A DNA stretch of 64,000 bases from Xylophilus sp042867185. Its GTDB lineage: Bacteria; Pseudomonadota; Gammaproteobacteria; Burkholderiales; Burkholderiaceae_C. Under the pieces are notes generated by a model. It was not told where the DNA came from, searched no databases, and saw only the letters and a program-made list of their open reading frames with translations. The translations under genes were made by a program, and so were the position numbers. Positions 19,665-26,447 of the stretch are shown one piece after another. Position 1 is the first letter of the stretch, and each line of letters starts with the position of its first letter. The stretch covers positions 1 to 64,000 of the forward strand of contig JBHZQV010000020.1 of assembly GCA_042867185.1 (NCBI GenBank), in the 5' to 3' direction.

Positions 19665-19889
19665 CAGCGCAGCGAAGTGAGAAGCCGAGGGGCCTCACGG
19701 CCGCCGCCGGGCCGCCCCAAGGCGGCCGAGCCTTCCCCCCGGGGGATGGCGAACTACACGCAGCGCAGCGAAGTGAGAAGCCGAGGGGCCTCACGGCCGC
19801 CGCCGGGCCGCCCCAAGGCGGCCGAGCCTTCCCCTCGGGGGATGGCGAACTACACGCAGCGCAGCGGAGTGAGAAGCCGAGGGGCCTCA
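19665..19889. repeat. 96-bp tandem repeat, two and a third copies
   Basis: Copies at 19665-19760, 19761-19856 and a partial one at 19857-19889. Each starts CAGCGCAGCGAAGTGAGAAG and contains a GC hairpin GGCCGCC...GGCGGCC. The two full copies differ at very few positions. The array fills the gap between the tetR start and the fpr stop codon, which lies inside the partial copy. Confidence 0.9.
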
Positions 19890-20660
19890 TTTTTCAGCGA
19901 AGGCCCGTTCGATGACGAAGTCGCCGGGGGTGGAAGTATTGCCTTCCTTGAAGCCGCGGCTCTCCAGCAGGTGCTTCAGGTCGGTCAGCATGTGCGGGCT
20001 GCCGCAGAGCATCACCCGGTCTTCGGCGGCGTTGATCGGCGGCAGGCCCAGGTCGGCCTCGAGCTTGCCGGTCTCGATCAGCTCGGTGATGCGGCCCATG
20101 TTGCGGTAGCTCTCGCGGGTCACCGTGGGGTAGTAGAGCAGCTGGCTGCGCACCAGGTCGCCCAGGAACTCGTGGTTGGGCAGGTGCTCGGTGACCATGT
20201 CGTGGTAGGCCAGCTCGTCGACCTGGCGCACGCCGTGGACCAGGATCACCTTCTCGAACTTCTCGTAGGTCTCCGGGTCGCGGATGATCGACAGGAAGGG
20301 CGCCAGGCCGGTGCCGGTGCCCAGCAGGTACAGGCGCTTGCCGGGCAGGGTGTAGTCGGTCAGCAGGGTGCCGGTGGGTTTGCGGCCGACGATGATCGTG
20401 TCGCCCACCTGGATGTGCTGCAGCCGCGAGGTGAGCGGGCCGTTGTCGACCTTGATGCTCAGGAACTCGAGGTGCTCCTCGTAGTTGGCGCTGGCGATGC
20501 TGTAGGCCCGCAGCAGCGGCTTGTCGTTGACGCGCAGGCCGATCATCGTGAAATGGCCGTTGGAGAAGCGCAGCGACGGGTCGCGCGTCGTGGTGAAGGT
20601 GAACAGGCGGTCGGTCCAGTGGTGAACGGAGAGAACGCGTTCTTCGTTGAAGGCACTCAT
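19887..20660 (-). CDS. fpr: Ferredoxin/flavodoxin-NADP reductase
   Basis: 257 aa from ATG 20660 (MSAFNEERVLSVHHWTDRLF), the usual bacterial Fpr length. FAD-binding motif LLRAYSIASANYEEHLEF near residue 49, phosphate-binding GPLTSRLQHIQVGD, NADPH-binding GTGTGLAPFLSIIRD near 110, and the terminal VMLCGSPHML plus FVIERAFAEK. It moves electrons between NADPH and ferredoxin or flavodoxin. Beside 6-hydroxynicotinate reductase, whose E. barkeri counterpart uses reduced ferredoxin, it is a candidate electron supplier; no ferredoxin gene is present nearby. It may equally be the general Fpr of the cell. Confidence 0.92.
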   Translation of the reverse strand: MSAFNEERVLSVHHWTDRLFTFTTTRDPSLRFSNGHFTMIGLRVNDKPLLRAYSIASANYEEHLEFLSIKVDNGPLTSRLQHIQVGDTIIVGRKPTGTLLTDYTLPGKRLYLLGTGTGLAPFLSIIRDPETYEKFEKVILVHGVRQVDELAYHDMVTEHLPNHEFLGDLVRSQLLYYPTVTRESYRNMGRITELIETGKLEADLGLPPINAAEDRVMLCGSPHMLTDLKHLLESRGFKEGNTSTPGDFVIERAFAEK

Positions 20661-21055
20661 GGTCGTGGCAAGGGCGATTGAAGGATGGAGGAAAGCCGAC
20701 GGGCCCGGCAGGGGCCTGGCGGCGAGAGCGGGTTGTCTCCGGTGTCCATCGTGGTGGCCAGCGGCAGGGCAGCCGCGGATACCGCGATGGTAGGGCATCG
20801 GCCGGGCATGCACCGAACCCAGGCGTTGGGGCCGTTGCGGGCCATCGCGGTGCGTGCGCGGCGCCCTGGAAAAGTGCGGAAAAACACCGGTTGCGGCTCC
20901 TGAACGAATGCGCTACATTGATCCGAAATGTAGCGCTCACAACATTTTGATGTAGTGAATGCTACACAAAATGACAGGCGTGTTCAAGCGGTGCCGGCGG
21001 CGATGTGCCGGCACCGCGATTCGCCCCCGGTGCCCCACGAGCAGAGATCCCACGC
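20661..21055. promoter_or_regulatory. Divergent fpr/hnr control region with two palindromes
   Basis: The 395-bp intergenic region is AT-richer near its right end. CGCTACATT (20911-20919) and AATGTAGCG (20927-20935) form a perfect inverted repeat with a 7-base gap. TGTAGTGAATGCTACA (20951-20966) is the same TGTAG-N6-CTACA motif as at the enamidase promoter, flanked by CATTTTG and CAAAATG arms. The four TGTAG/CTACA half-sites lie on the hnr side, about 90-145 bp before its ATG. I see nothing else in the left 250 bp. Confidence 0.7.
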
Positions 21056-22687
21056 ATGACGGAACATACGAAGACCGACGGCCTGCCCGGCATGGACATG
21101 CCGGTGCCGACGCCTCCGCCGGAGGCCGCCGCCGTGCGCAGCGCCCGGCCCGCCGTGCCCAAGATCGAGTGCAACGCCTGCCCGGTGCTGTGCCAGATAT
21201 CGGAAGGCCGCACCGGCGCCTGCGACCGCTACGCCAACCAGGCAGGGGCGCTGGTGCGGGTCGATCCGGTGGTGCTGCTGCGCCGCACGCTGGCCGCCGG
21301 CGAGGCCGGGCTGGTGGCCTTCGCGCCGCCCGGTACCGAAGCTGCCGCGGCCGGCGACAGCGCGGGCGACGCCGCCCCGCCGCCCGCCGTCTGGAGCGGC
21401 GACCTGCTGCACGCCGACGAGGTCTTCGTCACCGGCGTCGGCTCCTCCACCACCTACCCCGACTACAAGCCCGCGCCCTTCATCGTGTCGTCGCAGGCGC
21501 AGGGCGTCGACATGGTGACGGTCGTCACCGAAGGCATCTTCAGCTACTGCAGCTTCAAGGTGAAGATCGACACCGACCGCTTCCTCGGCCCCGAGCAGGC
21601 CAACATCCGCTGCAAGGGCGAGGTGGTGGGCCATGTGACCACGGCGGAGTACGGCTCGCAGATGCTGTCGCTCGGCGGGGTGCACCATCTCACCGGCGGC
21701 AGCAAGAAAGAGGGCCGCATCACCGCCGAGATGATGCAGCTGCTGGGCAACAAGCAGGCGGTGGAGCTCACCATCGACGGCGGCTCGCAGATCGTGGTGC
21801 AGGCCGGCCGCGCGCCCATCGTCAACGGGGTGGAGGAGCAGCGGATGCGGGTCGGCTGCGGCTCGGCCACCATCGGCATCTTCGCCAAGCAGCTGCTCGG
21901 CCATGTGGACGAGGTGGTGGTGGTCGACGACCACATCACCGGCGTGCTGTCGGAGCACCAGGCCGGCCGCTGCCTGGACATGCGCAGGTCGGGCATCCAG
22001 ATGCTCGGCCGCAAGTCGACGCCGGGCCGTTATTTCCAGGTGGCCAACCCCGGCACCGGATGGGGCGGCACCGACATCGCCGAGCCGCTCTCGATCATCG
22101 AGGGCTGGGACGACGGCACCGCCTGGCCGGGCCTGCGCCTGCTGATGACCTCCACCACCGGCGAGCACGCCGCCTGGTACGTGCTGGACGCGCAGCTGCG
22201 GCCGGTCGAGCAGCCGATGCCGGCCGAGGTGCGCGCGGTGGTCGAGCGCATCGGCGAGAACTGCGAGCCCTCGCTGTGCACCGTGCTGTTCCTGGGCGGC
22301 GCCGGCGGCAGCCTGCGGGCCGGCGTCACCGACAACCCGGTGCAGCTCACCCGGGCGATCAAGCAGGCGCTGGTCAACGTGACCTGCGGCGGCGCGCCGG
22401 CCTATGTCTGGCCCGGCGGCGGCATCACCGTGATGGCCGACGTGATGCGCATGCCCGACAACAGCTTCGGCACCGTGCCCACGCCCGCCATCGTGGCGCC
22501 GATCGAATTCAGCATGCCCCTGGACGACTACGGCCTGCTGGGCGGCCACCTGGACCATGTGCGGCCGCTGGAGCAGGTGCTGCGCACCGGCGGCTGGCAC
22601 ACCGACGGCACGCCGCGCGCCCTGCGCTGGGTGCCGCAGCCGGCCGCCAATCCCTGGCCGCTGGGCCACGCGCCGCTGCTGGGCTGA
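21056..22687 (+). CDS. hnr: 6-hydroxynicotinate reductase
   Basis: 543 aa from ATG 21056. The N-terminal region has a cysteine cluster C39-x2-C42-x3-C46-x9-C56 (ECNACPVLC ... GACDRY), suited to an iron-sulfur cluster, and further conserved cysteines occur later (FSYCSFKVKI, RVGCGSAT, ENCEPSLC). This matches the family of E. barkeri 6-hydroxynicotinate reductase, reported to contain covalent flavin, one 2Fe-2S and two 4Fe-4S clusters and to reduce 6-hydroxynicotinate to tetrahydro-6-oxonicotinate. It starts an eleven-gene plus-strand run that ends with nicB. The call rests on family recognition plus the enamidase and nicotinate dehydrogenase neighbours. Confidence 0.8.
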   Translation: MTEHTKTDGLPGMDMPVPTPPPEAAAVRSARPAVPKIECNACPVLCQISEGRTGACDRYANQAGALVRVDPVVLLRRTLAAGEAGLVAFAPPGTEAAAAGDSAGDAAPPPAVWSGDLLHADEVFVTGVGSSTTYPDYKPAPFIVSSQAQGVDMVTVVTEGIFSYCSFKVKIDTDRFLGPEQANIRCKGEVVGHVTTAEYGSQMLSLGGVHHLTGGSKKEGRITAEMMQLLGNKQAVELTIDGGSQIVVQAGRAPIVNGVEEQRMRVGCGSATIGIFAKQLLGHVDEVVVVDDHITGVLSEHQAGRCLDMRRSGIQMLGRKSTPGRYFQVANPGTGWGGTDIAEPLSIIEGWDDGTAWPGLRLLMTSTTGEHAAWYVLDAQLRPVEQPMPAEVRAVVERIGENCEPSLCTVLFLGGAGGSLRAGVTDNPVQLTRAIKQALVNVTCGGAPAYVWPGGGITVMADVMRMPDNSFGTVPTPAIVAPIEFSMPLDDYGLLGGHLDHVRPLEQVLRTGGWHTDGTPRALRWVPQPAANPWPLGHAPLLG

Positions 22688-22692
22688 CCACG

Positions 22693-23625
22693 GTGGCCGC
22701 CTCCCGCGCGACGCTCCCGGACGACCGCTGGCATTTCCAGCACGGCCCGATCGACCTGGTCATCGGGGCCGAGGGCGATGCCGCCGCCGTGGCCGATGCG
22801 CATGCGGCGGCCTGGCGGCGCTTTCTGCCGCTGCTCGACGAACTGGTCGCGGAGTTGCCCGCGCTGCGGCGGCCGGTCGGTGCCGATTGCCCGGTGCAGG
22901 GCCCGGTGGCGCGCCGCATGTGGCGCGCCTGCGCGCCGCACCGCGCCGTCTACCTGACCCCGATGGCGGCGGTGGCCGGCAGCGTGGCGCAGGAGATCGT
23001 CGCCTGCTACGACCGGCCGGGCATTAGCCGCGCCTGGGTCAACAACGGCGGCGACATCGCGCTGCACCTGGCGCCGGGCGCGCAGGTGCGGGTGGGCCTG
23101 GTGGCCGACGTGGCGCGATTCGGTCTCGAACGGATGGCCGACGCCGCGGTGCACGGCATCGCCACCGACGGCCGGTTCGCCGTCGATGCGGCGCTGCCGG
23201 TGCGCGGCATCGCCACCAGCGGCTGGCGCGGCCGCAGCTTCTCGCTCGGCATCGCCGACAGCGTCACCGTGCTGGCCCGCACCGCGGCCGAGGCCGATGC
23301 CTGCGCCACCCTGGTCGCCAACGCGGTGAACGTCGACGACGCCCGCATCCTGCGCCGCCCGGCCTGCGACCTGAAGGACGACAGCGACCTGGGCCGCCTG
23401 CCGGTCACGGCAGAGGTGCCGCCGCTGGGCGCCGACGCGGTGCGCCGCGCACTCGCCGCCGGCCTGCAGGAGGCCTGGCGCCTGCGCGACGCCGGCCACC
23501 TGTGGGCGGCCGCGCTGGTCTGCCAGGGCCGGCTGGTGGTCGCGCAGAATGCGCATGCGGCGCAGCCTGCCCCCTCGCTGCCGGCAGGGCCCGCGCCGTT
23601 GCGGGTTGGTTCGGTATTTGCTTAA
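22693..23625 (+). CDS. UPF0280 (ApbE-like) family protein
   Basis: 310 aa from GTG 22693, five bases after the hnr stop; no ATG is available before residue 95. Recognisable UPF0280 blocks are FQHGPIDLVIGAEGD, LTPMAAVAGSVAQEIV near residue 100, WVNNGGDIALHLA near 118 and GIATSGWRGRSFSLGIADSV near 176. The NNGGD/TSGWRG pattern resembles ApbE, the FAD:protein FMN transferase. UPF0280 has no assigned activity that I know of. Its coupling to hnr, whose clostridial homologue carries covalent flavin, suggests that it flavinylates that enzyme; this is inference. Confidence 0.8.
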   Translation: MAASRATLPDDRWHFQHGPIDLVIGAEGDAAAVADAHAAAWRRFLPLLDELVAELPALRRPVGADCPVQGPVARRMWRACAPHRAVYLTPMAAVAGSVAQEIVACYDRPGISRAWVNNGGDIALHLAPGAQVRVGLVADVARFGLERMADAAVHGIATDGRFAVDAALPVRGIATSGWRGRSFSLGIADSVTVLARTAAEADACATLVANAVNVDDARILRRPACDLKDDSDLGRLPVTAEVPPLGADAVRRALAAGLQEAWRLRDAGHLWAAALVCQGRLVVAQNAHAAQPAPSLPAGPAPLRVGSVFA

Positions 23626-23646
23626 CGAATGGCAGGATTTCCCAGC

Positions 23647-24288
23647 ATGATCGAGATACGACGCACCTTCACCCACGTGGAAGACATCCACCACGAGTTC
23701 GGACCGCCGGCGCGCGTGCCGCTGCGCCGCGGCTTCGTTTGCGCGGTGCTGGCCAACCCGTACGCCGGCCGCTACGAGGCCGACATCCTGCCGATGATGG
23801 ACGCGCTGCAGCCGGTGGGCCTCGACATGGCACGCCGCCTGCTGGCCGCGATGGACGTGCCCGCCGACCGCATCGCCACCTACGGCAAGGGCGCCATCGT
23901 CGGCGCCGCCGGCGAGCTGGAGCACGGCGCGCTTTGGCACGTGCCCGGCGGCTATGCGATGCGCGAGCTGCTCGGCTGGAAGGGCGACCGCGCGGCCTAC
24001 GCCAGCGGCACCATCGTCGAGAAGAAGGGCCAGCCGGCCAACGCGCTCTCCATCGTGCCCTCGACCAAGAAGGTCGGCCCGCCCGGCGCCATGCTCGACG
24101 TGCCGCTGACCAACATCAACGCCAGCTACGTGCGCGGCCAGTTCGACGCGATCGAGGTGCGGGTGCCCGGCGCGCCGGCCTCCGACGAGATCGTGTTCGT
24201 CCTCGCCATGACCACCGGCTACCGCGTCCATGACCGCGTCGGCGGCCTGCGCGCCGAGAACATCGCCCAGTGGGATGGATTGAGATGA
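23647..24288 (+). CDS. Amino acid synthesis (DUF1185, PF06684) family protein, paralogue 1
   Basis: 213 aa if started at ATG 23647 behind GGCAGGA; an ATG at 23629 would add six residues without an RBS. Family blocks: VCAVLANPYAGRYEADILPMMD near residue 31, TYGKGAIVGAAGELEHGALWH near 78, and PSTKKVGPPGAMLDVPLTNI near 138. A member from Bordetella bronchiseptica (BB2672) has a structure described as a variant of the chorismate mutase fold; no enzyme activity is established. A second copy follows 160 bp downstream. In this operon it probably acts on a nicotinate ring-opening product, but this is a guess. Confidence 0.8.
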   Translation: MIEIRRTFTHVEDIHHEFGPPARVPLRRGFVCAVLANPYAGRYEADILPMMDALQPVGLDMARRLLAAMDVPADRIATYGKGAIVGAAGELEHGALWHVPGGYAMRELLGWKGDRAAYASGTIVEKKGQPANALSIVPSTKKVGPPGAMLDVPLTNINASYVRGQFDAIEVRVPGAPASDEIVFVLAMTTGYRVHDRVGGLRAENIAQWDGLR

Positions 24289-24308
24289 CCCCCCGATGCG
24301 CCTGCGGC

Positions 24309-24386
24309 GCTTCCCCCCAGGGGGCGATACCAGCGGCCCGGCAAAGCCGGTTCCGCGGTATCCCTGAAACAGGCAGCGTCCGCCAC
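24309..24386. repeat. Hairpin repeat, copy 1 (AIPVARQS type)
   Basis: GGGGCGATACC (from 24321) and CGGTATC (to 24363) flank GCGG-c-CCGGC-AAA-GCCGG-tt-CCGC, forming a long interrupted hairpin. The same element occurs at 29231-29276 with GTGG/CCAC in place of GCGG/CCGC, a compensatory pair change. It lies between the two DUF1185 genes. Confidence 0.8.
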
Positions 24387-24448
24387 GTATCGAACGTGCG
24401 GCCCGCATCCACTGCGCCCCTCTCAATCGAACCGTGCCAGGAGACTCC

Positions 24449-25033
24449 ATGACAGCCAACATCCGCAAGATCGTCGTCCAGGTGGACGAGGTGCGCATCG
24501 AGATGGGCCAGCCCATCGACCCGCCGACCCGCCGCGCGCTGGCGATGGCGGTGATCGCCAATCCGTACGCCGGCCGCTACTCCGAGAACCTGGACGAGCT
24601 GGTCGCGATCGGCGAGGAGCTGGGCGCGCTGCTGGGCCGCAAGTGCGTCGAGGCGCTGGGCATCGCGCCCGGCGCCGCGCAGAGCTACGGCAAGGCCGCC
24701 ATCGTCGGCGAGGCCGGCGAGCTGGAGCATGCCGCCGCGATCCTGCACCCCCGGCTGGGCGCGCCGCTGCGCGAGGCGGTCGAGAAGGGCGCGGCCCTGG
24801 TGCCGTCGGCCAAGAAGCAGGGCGGCCTGGGCACCGCTATCGACGTGCCGCTGGGCCACAAGGACGCCGCCTTCGTCCGCAGCCACTTCGATGCGATGGA
24901 GGCCCGCGTGGCCGACGCGCCGCGCGCCGCCGAGATCGTGGTGGCGGTGGTCGTCACCGACAGCGGCCGCCCGCTGCCGCGCATCGGCGGCCTGCAGGCC
25001 CACGAGATCCAGGGCACCGACGGCCTGCGCTGA
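24449..25033 (+). CDS. Amino acid synthesis (DUF1185, PF06684) family protein, paralogue 2
   Basis: 194 aa from ATG 24449 with CAGGAG eight bases ahead. It shares with paralogue 1 the blocks AVIANPYAGRYSENLDELV, SYGKAAIVGEAGELEHAAAI, PSAKKQGGLGTAIDVPLGHK and the C-terminal GGLQAHEIQGTDGLR. Clear divergence between the two (roughly half of aligned residues differ) points to separate roles or a heteromer rather than a recent duplication. Function unknown; the position between hnr/UPF0280 and the transporter genes links it to nicotinate use. Confidence 0.8.
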   Translation: MTANIRKIVVQVDEVRIEMGQPIDPPTRRALAMAVIANPYAGRYSENLDELVAIGEELGALLGRKCVEALGIAPGAAQSYGKAAIVGEAGELEHAAAILHPRLGAPLREAVEKGAALVPSAKKQGGLGTAIDVPLGHKDAAFVRSHFDAMEARVADAPRAAEIVVAVVVTDSGRPLPRIGGLQAHEIQGTDGLR

Positions 25034-25094
25034 GTCCCGTCGCACCGCATTCACCCCCTCCCCACCCGTTCACCATCCGCAAGGAGCAGCTCCC

Positions 25095-26294
25095 ATGAAG
25101 ACGACATTGCACCTCAGCGCCGCGCTCGCCGCCGGCATGGCCCTCTCGGCCGCAGCGCATGCGCAGGGCACGATCAAGATCGGCGAGATCAACAGCTACA
25201 AGGCGCAGCCCGCTTTCCTGGAGCCCTACAAGAAGGGCATGGAGCTGGCGGTGGACGAGATCAACGCCGCCGGCGGCGTCAACGGCAAGAAGCTGGAGCT
25301 GATCACCCGCGACGACAACGCCAACCCCGGCGACGCGGTGCGGATGGCCGAAGAGCTGGTCTCGCGCGAGCAGGTCGACGTGCTGACCGGCTCCTTCCTC
25401 TCCAACACCGGCCTGGCGCTGACCGACTTCGCCAAGCAGAAGAAATTCTTCTACCTGGCCGGCGAGCCGCTGACCGACAAGATCGTCTGGCAGAACGGCA
25501 ACAAGTACACCTACCGCCTGCGCCCTTCCACCTACATGCAGGTGGCGATGCTGGTGCCCGAGGCGGCCCGGATGAAGAAGAAGCGCTGGGCGCTGGTCTA
25601 CCCCAACTACGAGTACGGCCAGTCGTCGATCGCCACCTTCAAGAAGCTGCTGAAGGAAGCCCAGCCGGATGTCGAGTTCGTCGCCGAGCAGGCGCCGCCG
25701 CTCGGCAAGGTCGATGCCGGCAGCGTGGTGCAGGCCCTGGCCGATGCCAAGCCCGACGCGATCTTCAACGTGCTGTTCGGCGCCGACCTGTCTAAGTTCG
25801 TGCGCGAGGGCAACACCCGCGGCCTGTTCAAGGACCGCGAGGTGGTCAGCGTGCTGACCGGCGAGCCCGAGTACCTCGATCCGCTCAAGGACGAGGCGCC
25901 CGCCGGCTGGGTCGTCACCGGCTACCCGTGGAGCAGCCTGCAGACGCCCGAGCACAAGGCCTTCCTCGCCGCCTACCAGGCCAAGTTCAAGGACTACCCG
26001 CGCCTGGGCTCGGTCGTCGGCTACAGCGCGATCCAGTCGATCGCCGCCGGCGCCAAGAAGGCCGGCAGCACCGACAGCGAGAAGCTGGCCGCGGCCTTCA
26101 AGGGCCTGCCGGTCGACACGCCCTTCGGCAAGATCGTCTACCGCGCGCAGGACAACCAGTCGACCATGGGCGCCTATGTCGGCAAGACGAAGAACGACGG
26201 CGCCAAGGGCGTGATGGTGGACTACACCTACCTCGACGGCGCCAAGTTCCAGCCGTCGGACGACGAAGTCAGGAAGCTGCGCGCGGCGGACTGA
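25095..26294 (+). CDS. LIV-type ABC transporter substrate-binding protein
   Basis: 399 aa with a signal peptide (MKTTLHLSAALAAGMALSAAAHAQ) and AAGGAG upstream. The mature protein begins TIKIGEINSYKAQPAFLEPY and follows the Leu/Ile/Val-binding fold: GMELAVDEINAAGGVNGKK, DDNANPGDAVRMAEELVSRE, and WALVYPNYEYGQSSIATFK at the domain crossover. LIV-type receptors bind many ligands besides branched amino acids, including aromatic acids and amides. Given its neighbours, nicotinate, nicotinamide or a related pyridine is likely. It heads the transporter block; a palindromic repeat separates it from the permease. Confidence 0.92.
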   Translation: MKTTLHLSAALAAGMALSAAAHAQGTIKIGEINSYKAQPAFLEPYKKGMELAVDEINAAGGVNGKKLELITRDDNANPGDAVRMAEELVSREQVDVLTGSFLSNTGLALTDFAKQKKFFYLAGEPLTDKIVWQNGNKYTYRLRPSTYMQVAMLVPEAARMKKKRWALVYPNYEYGQSSIATFKKLLKEAQPDVEFVAEQAPPLGKVDAGSVVQALADAKPDAIFNVLFGADLSKFVREGNTRGLFKDREVVSVLTGEPEYLDPLKDEAPAGWVVTGYPWSSLQTPEHKAFLAAYQAKFKDYPRLGSVVGYSAIQSIAAGAKKAGSTDSEKLAAAFKGLPVDTPFGKIVYRAQDNQSTMGAYVGKTKNDGAKGVMVDYTYLDGAKFQPSDDEVRKLRAAD

Positions 26295-26340
26295 GCGTCG
26301 GCGGCCCCCGGGCCGCGTTTCCAGTAAAAAAGTGGCTGCA

Positions 26341-26381
26341 GCCGGCGTACCGCGCCGGCCTGTAGCTATCGTTTATGTAGC
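26341..26381. repeat. Double-hairpin intergenic repeat, copy E
   Basis: GCCGGCG (26341-26347), five-base loop, CGCCGGC (26353-26359), then GCTAT (26365-26369), seven bases, GTAGC (26377-26381, one mismatch). It is preceded by AAAAAAGTGGCTGCA. It lies between the receptor and permease genes within the operon, where it might attenuate transcription after the abundant receptor. Confidence 0.75.
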
Positions 26382-26447
26382 AATTCGAGTGCCGCAGCCC
26401 CGGCTGCGCCCTCGACACCGTCTTTCGGCAGCACCGCAGGGTTTCGC

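Noticed and set aside
19665..19889. CRISPR-like array
   Set aside because: Repeats are direct and contiguous with a 96-bp unit and no unique spacers, and no cas genes are nearby.
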